Shown here piece after piece: positions 1 to 7,646 of a stretch of DNA of 15,491 nt (positions within the stretch are counted from its first letter, which is position 1; each line of letters starts with the position of its first letter). The notes under the pieces are model-generated. The model was not told where the DNA came from. It saw nothing but the letters and a program-made list of their open reading frames with translations, and did not search any database. Both the position numbers and the translations under genes were made by a program. Source of the DNA: Bacteroidota bacterium (GTDB lineage: Bacteria > Bacteroidota > Bacteroidia > Flavobacteriales_F > PHOS-HE28); the NCBI GenBank assembly GCA_023418095.1, contig JAEZDL010000090.1, positions 1-15,491 of the forward strand, in the 5' to 3' direction.

Positions 1-462
1 GTTAGGGGTGTTCATGATAGTGCCACGGCTTGAGAACATGTCCGGCCCGTTCACACCTCCAAGGCTGAATGTTGAATCCACTAAAAGCACCGTGCCATCC
101 GCGCGCGCCACGAGGATGCCGTAGTCCTCGTATCCTGGTGAGTAGAATTGCATGACATATTCGATCGTGGATGGATCCTGATCGAAAGTGGCTTCGGTTA
201 TGTACGAAGGGGAAGAGAGATAGTTGTATCCCGGGGAAAGGGTTGGATATGTTACGGTGAGAAAGGGCGTGAGATCCGGTTCGAATAATTCGAAACCTAC
301 ATTCATGGCATCACGTTCTATCAACTTTGGTCCGGCGGTAGCCAATGTGTTCAAGGTTTCATAGCGCCCGGTTATGGTCGCTATTTCAATGATCTGTGCT
401 GTCATGTGGATCGGCCACATCACTGCAATACATGCGATCAAGGCCATATCTTGGTATTTCAT
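1..462 (-). CDS. Secreted protein of unknown function, 5' part (cut by window edge)
   Basis: The reading frame starts at ATG 462-460 and stays open for 154 codons to base 1, so the C-terminus is missing. The N-terminus (MKYQDMALIACIAVMWPIHM, then TAQ) looks like a Sec signal peptide with cleavage near residue 23. The rest has no cysteine-rich or enzyme motif I recognise. It contains a stretch ILVARADGTVLLVDSTFSLG that reads like the beta-strand repeats of secreted Bacteroidota proteins, which often end in a T9SS sorting tail; that tail would lie outside the window. The upstream 60 bases are AT-rich and form the divergent start region with the remnant at 523. I infer an exported protein; its function is unknown. 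Confidence 0.75.
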   Translation of the reverse strand, partial: MKYQDMALIACIAVMWPIHMTAQIIEIATITGRYETLNTLATAGPKLIERDAMNVGFELFEPDLTPFLTVTYPTLSPGYNYLSSPSYITEATFDQDPSTIEYVMQFYSPGYEDYGILVARADGTVLLVDSTFSLGGVNGPDMFSSRGTIMNTPN

Positions 463-522
463 ATTCTACTTTTTAAGCGGACAATTTAAAAGTAAACATT
501 CGCTGCTTACGAGATAAAAACC

Positions 523-702
523 ATGACAGATCACTGGATGGAGGGTAGGACGCACATTGTGTCATTGCGATTGTTCTTGAAGGGCTTCGCGATCGATCCG
601 GTCCGCATCGAGTTCATGCAATTCCGGCATGACCGGTTCCATGAGCGGCGCGTGTTCGAGAAGGTGGAGGAGGGGTGGGAGGTGAGGTTGTTGCAGCCGT
701 GA
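523..702 (+). pseudogene. Probable remnant of pyridoxamine 5'-phosphate oxidase (C-terminal end only)
   Basis: This 59-codon frame (ATG 523, TGA 700-702) encodes a peptide whose last 38 or so residues resemble the C-terminal end of PdxH, the FMN enzyme that makes pyridoxal phosphate. Visible matches from memory of the E. coli protein are RIEFMQ for QIEFWQ, RFHER for RLHDR (an Arg and a His near the active site) and GWEVRLLQP for AWKIDRLAP. PdxH is normally about 210-220 residues. Here the FMN-binding N-terminal portion is absent: an in-frame stop lies at 493-495 and the preceding sequence is AT-rich and non-coding. It could be a decayed gene copy or a small gene derived from one. The resemblance covers only about 32 aligned residues, so the call is moderate. 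Confidence 0.45.
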
Positions 703-733
703 GAGTGCGTTCGCGATTTATCGAAATTCTGCC

Positions 734-922
734 CTATCCCTCGTGCTCAATGCGACGTTTCCACTTCGCGACCAGTACGCCGATAACATTGGCCAGCACA
801 ATCGAGGCCAGGCTCCACCAGAGCACATGATCGTGAATGGCCTGGACCTTCATCACTTCGACCAGGAAATAAAGGAGCACCGCGAATACGATGATAAGCA
901 GGATGGTGAGCCATCTGTCCAT
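734..922 (-). CDS. Small two-helix membrane protein of unknown function
   Basis: The 62-residue product has two clear hydrophobic segments. One spans about residues 5-24 (starting LTILLIIVFAVLLYFLVEVM) and the other about 35-53 (WWSLASIVLANVIGVLVA). They are joined by a short polar loop with two histidines, and the protein ends in a basic-acidic tail (KWKRRIEHEG) that probably sits in the cytoplasm. It starts at ATG 922-920 with no recognisable ribosome binding site, which is common in Bacteroidota. I do not recognise the family. Its clean membrane pattern argues it is real, while overlapping frames on both strands lack this pattern. It converges with the PdxH-like remnant and diverges from the gene at 1042. 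Confidence 0.55.
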   Translation of the reverse strand: MDRWLTILLIIVFAVLLYFLVEVMKVQAIHDHVLWWSLASIVLANVIGVLVAKWKRRIEHEG

Positions 923-1041
923 GGTCTGAAGTTATGAAATTTAGATGGGATCCGGATCTTGAAGCGTCCATGCCGTTGTTATGCGGTAAGTAACAGGCAA
1001 CCATGGATTCGATACCCGTCTTAAGATCATAAGTATCGGAC

Positions 1042-2106
1042 ATGCGTGAGATCGTTACATTCTTCTTCTTGTGTACGACCCAATTGGTCTTAGGCCAGAA
1101 CCCGCCGATCGCCTTGGATTGGTCGGCTTTTCTTCCGGTGGGGAATGAGATCGGAGCACGCAACCGGATCTGCCACGATGGGGATGTCACCGCTTGGATG
1201 ATCTGGGATGATTACGGAATGACGACGAGTGATGGTATTGTGCGCAGATATGATGGTACGGGGATCCCATTGGATGGTTATTCGCCATTCACATATTTCG
1301 GTTGCGGCAGCCTGGATGCGCCGGTGGATTTTCATTTCCGGAACGATTCGGTCTGGGGCTTGATGTATTGGCAGTACGTTGGCGGGGACCAGCCGATACT
1401 TTATTGTCTCACGACACCGGGCGGTGTGTACTCACCTGCTCCACTTTTCCCTGCGTATCTCCATCAATGGTCCACTGATCTCTTGGTCCAGGGCACGGAA
1501 TCCACGATCACGGCCTCTTATGATTCAACGCTTACGATAGCGCACCAGCGATTGACACGCGTCGATGTCGCAGGCGCGGTGATCTGGGATCACATCTTTC
1601 CCACCAGCCAGTTCCATGGCTTTGCAGCGCTCGATGGCATGGCGAACGGTGACCTGGTCGTGGCCGATTTTCCCAATGTGCAATTGTTTTCGGCTGTGAG
1701 CGGGAACTTGATCGATACATATCCTGCCTATTCCGGCCCCGCAACACTGCGCGGCGATATCAAGATCTGGAACGGCGAGATCTATTGGGCGGCGACCGAG
1801 GGCGGCACGGTCCATTATGGCCGGATGGATCCAAGTGGAGCACCCATTTGGAGCGATGACATTCCGGGATCGGATGTGACCAAGATCACCGTGGATGACC
1901 AAGGGCACATGTGGTTGGTGGGGACATTTGCAGGGCAGGGAGTGATCTCGGTGATCGATCCGAACGGTTCTGTGGTAGGTTCCTGGAACTATGGCGCTAC
2001 ACTCACCGATGTGGTCTTTGATAGTCCGCGCATCTCCATCACTGGAGCCATGAATGCCAGCCCGGCACCAGCCACTTTCATCATCACGGGTACACCAGAT
2101 CTCTAA
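1042..2106 (+). CDS. Secreted beta-propeller-like protein lacking a T9SS tail (paralogue of next gene)
   Basis: The 354-residue product begins with a signal peptide (MREIVTFFFLCTTQLVLGQ, cleavage near residue 19). The rest is rich in Gly, Asp and Trp with repeated short blocks such as VDDQGHMWLVG and VIDPNGSVV, typical of propeller proteins of the PQQ/NHL/SBBP kind, in which each blade is a four-strand sheet. No catalytic motif is visible. The C-terminus aligns by eye with the downstream protein: W-G spacing, the PNGS/PDGS block, and ITG followed by TFII or TFLI. It then stops at GTPDL, exactly where the neighbour continues into its sorting domain. The stop is three bases before the next start, so the two are probably co-transcribed. 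Without a sorting tail it may stay in the periplasm. Confidence 0.8.
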   Translation: MREIVTFFFLCTTQLVLGQNPPIALDWSAFLPVGNEIGARNRICHDGDVTAWMIWDDYGMTTSDGIVRRYDGTGIPLDGYSPFTYFGCGSLDAPVDFHFRNDSVWGLMYWQYVGGDQPILYCLTTPGGVYSPAPLFPAYLHQWSTDLLVQGTESTITASYDSTLTIAHQRLTRVDVAGAVIWDHIFPTSQFHGFAALDGMANGDLVVADFPNVQLFSAVSGNLIDTYPAYSGPATLRGDIKIWNGEIYWAATEGGTVHYGRMDPSGAPIWSDDIPGSDVTKITVDDQGHMWLVGTFAGQGVISVIDPNGSVVGSWNYGATLTDVVFDSPRISITGAMNASPAPATFIITGTPDL

Positions 2107-2109
2107 GCC

Positions 2110-3441
2110 ATGCTATTGCGATCCATACAATTCATTGCCTTGCTGGCCGTAGGGCCGATGAACTCCTTTGCACAACAGCAACTTGTTCCGGTATGGCAGC
2201 ACATATGGCCATTCGGTCAGGACGATGCACAAATGTTCGTTGCGCCCGCTGGCAGGGATAATCATGTGACCGTCGATCCTGTGACGGGCTATGTGCACTG
2301 CACAGTGGACGACCAAGGTGCGATGTATTCCGATCGCGGGGAGATCCTTTACACCTTCGCTCCAGATGGCACCGACCTCACGGATCCATCTCCGTCGATG
2401 GTCGGTTTGAATTTCCCAAATCCCGATCCATACAACGTGAATGGTACCATGGCCTTTGCTGTCTGGAATGGATCAATTAATGCAACGCAATTCCGTCGAG
2501 ACCCTAATGGAAACTTCATCAACCATGTTGTCTGTGAAAGCCCTGCCGAAGAACAATGGGTGACTTCATACTGGCCAGGACAACCTGGTCCCAACGGATT
2601 CCAGGATATCGCAGTGGATGGGGCGCATGTTGTACTCGCGGGGCCTGAGATGGTGGTATTCGATGTGAATGGCTGGTATATGTGGCAAACGGATCAGGCC
2701 GGTGGGACCATCGCCTTATTCAACGATATCATTTATTCACCCAACGGAGGACAGATCAGGCGCTTCCAAGTATCAGATGGCACTGCGCTCAGCCCTTTCC
2801 CCGGCCCAGCCAATGGTTTTGTCCAACTCGCGATCGACGCGGCCAACCTGTACTGGGGCCAGGTGAACATGGGCTCATTGAATGCATCTGCGATAACACT
2901 CAACGGTGGGAGCGTATATGATGTGAGCGTGGTGGTCGATGGGTCCTATACCGTCCGTTCCATAGCAGTGGATATTAACGGAAGATCTTGGATCTCATTG
3001 AATTCCTATATGGACACAATGCCGGATGTTATTGCGCGCGTTGAACCGGATGGAAGTACAGTTGAATTCTTTGGGTTCGGCTATCGCATCAATGATCTCG
3101 CGAGCGATGGAGAAATGCTGTACATCACTGGACAACTGGGTCAGAATACTGACGAAACCTTTCTTATTGGAGTGGATGTTTCGATGCCAACAGGTATTAT
3201 CCAGCAGGAGGAACAGCTCACGACTTTATGGCCAAATCCCGCGCAGGATCTTATACGCCTGGGCAACGCTAAGGACCGGTCATTCGCGGAAATATTGGAT
3301 GCCCGTGGAAGGATCATCCGGAAGACCCATCTTACAGGATCGGATGCTATCGATGTTCGTGATCTTGAACAGGGTGTCTATCAACTAAGGTTACGGCAAG
3401 AAGCAACCGTACAAAGCCTGCCTTTTGTGATCGCGCGCTGA
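2110..3441 (+). CDS. Secreted beta-propeller-like protein with T9SS sorting domain
   Basis: The 443-residue product has a signal peptide (MLLRSIQFIALLAVGPMNSF, then AQQQ). A propeller-like body of Gly/Asp/Trp blocks runs from about 25 to 355 (for example VDINGRSWISL and VEPDGSTVEF). A C-terminal T9SS type A sorting domain follows from about 367: LWPNPAQDLIRL, then ILDARGRII, then DVRDLEQGVYQLRL and a short basic end. In Bacteroidota this tail directs transport through the outer membrane by the PorU/PorV machinery, with attachment to the surface or release. The body is paralogous to the preceding gene, three bases upstream. Its enzymatic or adhesive role cannot be told. It ends 50 bases before the convergent end of the gluconokinase/6PGDH gene; I see no convincing terminator between them. 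Confidence 0.85.
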   Translation: MLLRSIQFIALLAVGPMNSFAQQQLVPVWQHIWPFGQDDAQMFVAPAGRDNHVTVDPVTGYVHCTVDDQGAMYSDRGEILYTFAPDGTDLTDPSPSMVGLNFPNPDPYNVNGTMAFAVWNGSINATQFRRDPNGNFINHVVCESPAEEQWVTSYWPGQPGPNGFQDIAVDGAHVVLAGPEMVVFDVNGWYMWQTDQAGGTIALFNDIIYSPNGGQIRRFQVSDGTALSPFPGPANGFVQLAIDAANLYWGQVNMGSLNASAITLNGGSVYDVSVVVDGSYTVRSIAVDINGRSWISLNSYMDTMPDVIARVEPDGSTVEFFGFGYRINDLASDGEMLYITGQLGQNTDETFLIGVDVSMPTGIIQQEEQLTTLWPNPAQDLIRLGNAKDRSFAEILDARGRIIRKTHLTGSDAIDVRDLEQGVYQLRLRQEATVQSLPFVIAR

Positions 3442-3490
3442 TCGCCCCATCACTAGCAGCGGTCCCAAGCCAAACGTGTACCTCGACAGT

Positions 3491-5413
3491 TTATAGGTGG
3501 TTGTTCGCCCCCCGCTTCCCCCACTCCGTATGAAAATACTTCCCATCATCCCAGTCCTTCCTCTGGTACGTATGCGCACCGAAATAGTCGCGTTGCGCCT
3601 GGATCAGGTTGGCGGCTGAATCCGCCGTGATCGATCCCAACAGGTAATTCAGTGCTGCGGAAAGAACGGGCAACGCGAAACCCGCTTGCAGCCCTTGCGC
3701 CACCACATGTTTCAGATCCTTCTGGTATTCCTTCAACCGATCGACGATCGAAGGAGCGAGCAATAGCTGATCGGTGGATCGGAAAACGTCGATCAACTCC
3801 TCCATGAACTCCGATCGGATGATGCAGCCGTTGGTCCAGATGCGGGCGATCTCACTGAAGTTGAGGCTCCAACCGTGCTGCTCAGAGGCCGCGCGCATCA
3901 GATCGAAACCTACCGCGTGGTTGATGATGCGCGTGGACTGGTACGCATTCTTCAGTGCCGCGATGAACCGAACGGGATCGTCGGCCCTTGCCGTTCCGTG
4001 TCTGTACAGGTCGGCGGCTTTCAACCGAAGTGATCTTCTTGCGGAGATCTGGCGGGCTGTGACCGCTTCGGTGAGCGGGCTGTAAGGCACACCGTATTCC
4101 AGAGCAGCACCAACCGACCAGCCGCCGGTTCCCTTCTGCCCGGCCTGATCGAGGATCTTGTCCAGCAGCAATTCGCCATCTTCCTTATGCCGAAGAATAT
4201 CGATCGTGATCTCCAATAAATAGCTATTGAGCCCATCCTGCTTCCAACTTACGAAGGTCTGCGCGATCTGCTCCGGCAGAAGTTGCACGTGGTGGCGCAG
4301 CAAATGATACGCTTCGGCCAATGCCTGCATTTCGCCGTATTCGATGCTGTTGTGCACCATCTTGGTGAAATGCCCCGCGCCTTCCGGCCCGATGTACGTT
4401 GTGCAGGGTTTTCCATTCCGATCCTTCGCAGCGATCAGCTCAAGGAAATGCGCGATCAAGGCGTAGCCTTCCTTCGATCCGCCGGGCATCAACGAAGGGC
4501 CTTTCAGCGCACCTTCCTCACCACCGGAAATGCCGGTACCGACGAAATGGATCCCCTTCTCCCCTACCGACCGTGTCCTTCGCGCAGAGTCCTTGTAAAA
4601 GGAGTTGCCGCCATCGATCACCACGTCTCCCGGCTCCAGTAAAGGCAGCAAAGCTTCCAGCTGAAGATCAACCGCAGGTCCTGCCGTGATCATCAGCAGG
4701 ATCTTTCGCGGGCGCGCCAATGACTTTACAAAATCCTGCAGATCATCGAAGCCTCTCAGGTCGCGCAGCGATGGATTTCCTTCCACGATCGCTTTTGCTA
4801 TGTCTTCTTCCTTGCCCGCCACATGGCGATTGTAGATCGAGACCGTGATCCCTTTTCCGGCCAGATTCAGCGCAAGACTTTTGCCCATCACGCCAAGGCC
4901 GATCAGACCGAATTCCGATGAATTCTCCATCACCTTCAATTTTTCCATGATCTGTTCAACAAGTACCTCCGGTGGATCCGCCACATCCAGATGCCATCCA
5001 TAGGCGGGCTTCTCCAGATCGGTGAGTTGCGATCGGAGCAATGTTCGCGGCATGAAATGACCGATCCGCGATCGCAACCTTTCCTCGAGCAGTTCCTCAT
5101 TGCCTTCCAGAAAGACCCATTGCACGGTATCCTTCAATTCACCCTGCAGGATCTGGCGGTACTTCTCCTTCAAAGCTGAGCATGCAAGCACCGCACCGCC
5201 ATCGTTCGCCCACCGGTTCACGTGTGCGGCCAGTTCCTGTAGCCACTCCTGCCGATCCGCATCGGTGAGCGGCTGGCCGGCCTTCATCTTCTCCACGTTC
5301 GCGATCGAGTGAAGATCATCGGCATCGTAAAAAGGAATGTTCAATCGTTCGGCAAGCAACGCGCCCACCGTTGATTTCCCGCTGCCCGAAACTCCCATTA
5401 CGATGATCACCAT
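3491..5413 (-). CDS. gntK-gnd: Bifunctional gluconokinase / 6-phosphogluconate dehydrogenase (fusion)
   Basis: One uninterrupted 640-residue frame joins two enzymes. Residues 1-160 form a GntK-type gluconokinase: P-loop GVSGSGKST at 7-15, YDADDLHS at 29-36, LACSALKEKYR at 76-86 and the lid GHFMP at 118-122. Residues 167-640 form a decarboxylating 6-phosphogluconate dehydrogenase: dinucleotide site GLIGLGVMG at 169-177, SGGEEGA at 296-302, catalytic KMVHNSIEYG at 351-360 (Lys351, Glu358), IARIWTNGCIIRS at 522-534 and the tail RDYFGAH at 608-614. Together they would convert gluconate to 6-phosphogluconate, then to ribulose 5-phosphate, CO2 and reduced nicotinamide cofactor in the cytoplasm. Both halves have the usual separate-family lengths (about 160-175 and 470), and Met162 may mark the old dehydrogenase start. 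An oddity is QKGTGGWS at 426-433, where the family has QKGTGKWT. The gene lies 16 bases downstream of the UVR-motif gene, probably in the same transcript. No zwf or pgl is visible nearby. Confidence 0.93.
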   Translation of the reverse strand: MVIIVMGVSGSGKSTVGALLAERLNIPFYDADDLHSIANVEKMKAGQPLTDADRQEWLQELAAHVNRWANDGGAVLACSALKEKYRQILQGELKDTVQWVFLEGNEELLEERLRSRIGHFMPRTLLRSQLTDLEKPAYGWHLDVADPPEVLVEQIMEKLKVMENSSEFGLIGLGVMGKSLALNLAGKGITVSIYNRHVAGKEEDIAKAIVEGNPSLRDLRGFDDLQDFVKSLARPRKILLMITAGPAVDLQLEALLPLLEPGDVVIDGGNSFYKDSARRTRSVGEKGIHFVGTGISGGEEGALKGPSLMPGGSKEGYALIAHFLELIAAKDRNGKPCTTYIGPEGAGHFTKMVHNSIEYGEMQALAEAYHLLRHHVQLLPEQIAQTFVSWKQDGLNSYLLEITIDILRHKEDGELLLDKILDQAGQKGTGGWSVGAALEYGVPYSPLTEAVTARQISARRSLRLKAADLYRHGTARADDPVRFIAALKNAYQSTRIINHAVGFDLMRAASEQHGWSLNFSEIARIWTNGCIIRSEFMEELIDVFRSTDQLLLAPSIVDRLKEYQKDLKHVVAQGLQAGFALPVLSAALNYLLGSITADSAANLIQAQRDYFGAHTYQRKDWDDGKYFHTEWGKRGANNHL

Positions 5414-5429
5414 GCTCCCGCGCGAACTT

Positions 5430-5894
5430 TCATTGTGATCGATCCTCTCCTTCAGCCTTCAATTGCCTGATCCGATCGCGGAGATAGACGCAATGTTCGT
5501 AGTTCTCCGCTTCCTCGTTCTCCTTCAATTCGGTCTCCAGCGTTTCGATCGTATCGGTATCCACACGCAGTTTCAAGCGCGTGCCATCGAAGAATTCCTT
5601 CAGATCGAATTCAGGATGTTCTCGTGTTCGCGTGCGGCCCGCGAGCTGAAGGTCCAACTGATAGATCTTCCTATTGTATTCAAGGAACCAATCCGTGGTA
5701 GCCGTACCGAGGTCGCCGAGCAATTCGCGGCAATCGGGACATTCATGGCTGTGGTCCTTCAGATCGATGCCATGCAGTTCGATCAGGATGTGCGGATGCT
5801 CCTCCACGTAAGGACGTGGCACAAGAAAAATACCGATGCTGGCCGCATCGAAAAGGATCTCCGCGCCGGTGCGGCGGTTGAAAAGGCGTGACAT
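5430..5894 (-). CDS. UVR-motif (UvrB/UvrC interaction motif) protein with a CxxC
   Basis: The 154-residue cytoplasmic protein has no signal peptide or membrane segment. Its C-terminal part, about residues 119-148 (LETELKENEEAENYEHCVYL, then RDRIRQLKAE), matches the helical-hairpin UVR motif first described in UvrB and UvrC and also found in Clp adaptors of the McsA type. A single ECPDC at 51-55 could bind metal or be redox active, but McsA-like proteins normally carry several such pairs. The middle has many charged residues and the pair DWFLEYNRK. It starts at ATG 5894-5892; a weak TAnnTTTG-like box (TAGCTTTA, 5909-5902 on this strand) lies just upstream. It is followed after 16 bases by the gluconokinase/6PGDH fusion. 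Its function is unknown; partner recognition through the UVR hairpin is an inference. Confidence 0.75.
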   Translation of the reverse strand: MSRLFNRRTGAEILFDAASIGIFLVPRPYVEEHPHILIELHGIDLKDHSHECPDCRELLGDLGTATTDWFLEYNRKIYQLDLQLAGRTRTREHPEFDLKEFFDGTRLKLRVDTDTIETLETELKENEEAENYEHCVYLRDRIRQLKAEGEDRSQ

Positions 5895-5977
5895 GGTGCC
5901 TTAAAGCTAGCCATCGATCCACCGGATCCGCAGATGGAGTTCTTGAAGAAACCTCGATCGCATGAACGGTCCTGCGA

Positions 5978-7615
5978 TCAGCGAAGGATCTTCAATGTCT
6001 CCTGAAGTTCGCCGCTGCGGACTTTCACGAGATAAGCGCCCGCCTTTTCCAGAATGAAATTCGCGCGATCAGACCCTGGCGAGCTGGAATGCACCGATCG
6101 GCCGGCAGCATCGATCACCAGGACCGCATCGATCCGCCGATCGCTTTCCACATTGCACAGACCTGAAAGACGGTCCACATGGACGGTAGCCCATTGCGCT
6201 CCTTCGATCTCGCTCAATCCTACCGTTCCGCCGAGTTTCCCGATCCATACATCGTTGTCACCTTCACTTTCGATCGCGTTCGATCCAAGTTCCAGATCAC
6301 CATTGAACCAACCGGTTACGAGCACGCCTCCGCCCGCATCCACGGCGATCCTTTCCGAGTAGTCGCTTTGTGCTCCTCCAGCCGTTACGGCCCATATCGC
6401 TTCACCATCCGCGGAATATTTCACCACATAAGGTGATGATCCGCCGCTGGCGGAGATCGTAGATCCGCCGAAGACCGCGTTCTGGCTTTCGAACTCGCCG
6501 CATACATACACGTCGCCATCGGCCCCGATCGCCACGCCAGAGAGGAATTCATGTTGTGTGCCGCCGCCCGAAACAGCCCATATCAATGCACCGTTGCCAT
6601 CGAGCTTCGCCACGAAATGATCGATCCAGCTATCGTCCACATTCGGGGAGGTGTTCACCAGCGTGGTTCCGAGAAGATCGAGATCAGGTGCATCGAAAGT
6701 GCCTGCAATAATGATCTGGTCCTGCGCATCGATCGCCAGGTCCATCAACGTTTCCGTATCGGTGGTGCCTTGGCCGATCGCCCATTGGCCGCTGCCATCC
6801 GAGCCATACCGCGCCAGGAAGATGTCGTTGTCATTATCATCCGCATTGATGATCGTACTTCCGGCGATCATCAGTGATCCGCTGGTGTAATAGCCGCCCA
6901 CCACCACATCACCACTGCTGGTGAACGCAACGGCCCGCGCACTCTCTTCCACGCCATTACCAGCGAATGCGCTCCACGCTGCGTTGCCATCCTCATCGAG
7001 CACCACAACATACATATCGAGCCCCCCAGCGTTGTTGGAACTGCCCGCGCCGGAACTGAAATTGTCGCCTGTGAACGATCCGCAGGCAGCCACCCGGCCA
7101 TCGTTCGCAACAGCGACATCGTAAACGTATACCTGGCTTTCGCTTCCTGCGGAGTAACTCCACAAAACATCCCCATCCCCGTTGAACTTTGCGACCAGCA
7201 AGGCCGATCCGCCGGGCGATGTATGCGTTTGCGTTCCCACGGTAACGGTATTCTCAAAGGTCATCGCCATCACAACACCTTCATCCGGTGTTATCGCGAC
7301 CGCCATGCCGGACTGATAACCCGTACCACCGATCGCCTGCGCCCATAAGGCATTGCCCGAGGGATCGAACTTCACCAGGAAGGCATCGCTCGTGTTATTG
7401 GAAAGCGTATTGTCCAGATCGAAGTTTCCGAAGGTGATGCCGCTGCTCTGGAGGAAACCGGTGACATAACTGTTGCCGTTGGCATCCACACAGATATCCA
7501 TGCCTTTGTCGCTGTTGTTACCGCCTGCGCCGATGCCCCATTGCCAGCTTGGGCTTTGGGCGAACGTGAAGGAGGAAAAGAGCAACAGCGAGAAGAGAGC
7601 GATCGGTTTCAGCAT
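5978..7615 (-). CDS. Secreted seven-repeat SBBP-type beta-propeller with T9SS sorting domain
   Basis: The 545-residue product has a signal peptide (MLKPIALFSLLLFSSFTFAQ, cleavage after about residue 20). Seven repeats follow, each opening with a Trp block after a DxxG-type turn: WQWGIGAGG near 24, LWAQAIGG at 90, LWSYSAGS at 151, AAWSAFAGN at 212, GQWAIGQGT at 277, LIWAVSGGG at 344 and AIWAVTAGG at 406. Each contains a VAVAxDG / VxGxF stretch and ends in a VKFDxxG or AKLDGNG turn. The spacing of about 61-68 residues is that of SBBP (beta-propeller) repeats, so I infer a closed seven-bladed propeller. From about 466 the protein becomes a T9SS sorting tail (VIDAAGRSVHS, AGAYLVKVRSGE). No catalytic residues are recognisable. 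Start ATG 7615-7613 lies 31 bases after the preceding gene. It is a surface or secreted protein of unknown ligand. Confidence 0.88.
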   Translation of the reverse strand: MLKPIALFSLLLFSSFTFAQSPSWQWGIGAGGNNSDKGMDICVDANGNSYVTGFLQSSGITFGNFDLDNTLSNNTSDAFLVKFDPSGNALWAQAIGGTGYQSGMAVAITPDEGVVMAMTFENTVTVGTQTHTSPGGSALLVAKFNGDGDVLWSYSAGSESQVYVYDVAVANDGRVAACGSFTGDNFSSGAGSSNNAGGLDMYVVVLDEDGNAAWSAFAGNGVEESARAVAFTSSGDVVVGGYYTSGSLMIAGSTIINADDNDNDIFLARYGSDGSGQWAIGQGTTDTETLMDLAIDAQDQIIIAGTFDAPDLDLLGTTLVNTSPNVDDSWIDHFVAKLDGNGALIWAVSGGGTQHEFLSGVAIGADGDVYVCGEFESQNAVFGGSTISASGGSSPYVVKYSADGEAIWAVTAGGAQSDYSERIAVDAGGGVLVTGWFNGDLELGSNAIESEGDNDVWIGKLGGTVGLSEIEGAQWATVHVDRLSGLCNVESDRRIDAVLVIDAAGRSVHSSSPGSDRANFILEKAGAYLVKVRSGELQETLKILR

Positions 7616-7646
7616 GCAGCGAATATAGATGCGCGCGGTGCCGAAC

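Noticed and set aside
747..1190. A 147-codon minus-strand frame overlapping the small membrane gene and the start of the gene at 1042
   Set aside because: It overlaps two better candidates, lacks a signal or membrane pattern of its own and is rich in residues typical of off-frame translation.
3442..3490. Possible terminator between the convergent propeller gene and the gluconokinase/6PGDH fusion
   Set aside because: I could find no stem with matching arms and a T-run; the C-rich blocks are in the same orientation, not inverted.
5463..5891. A 142-codon plus-strand frame covering nearly all of the UVR-motif gene
   Set aside because: It is the mirror frame of a gene with a recognisable UVR hairpin and good operon spacing; the plus-strand product shows no motif.
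5941..5960. Palindrome TTCTTGAAGAA in the gap before the UVR gene
   Set aside because: The centre is one base, so it cannot form a stable hairpin, and the sequence is low-complexity; probably chance.
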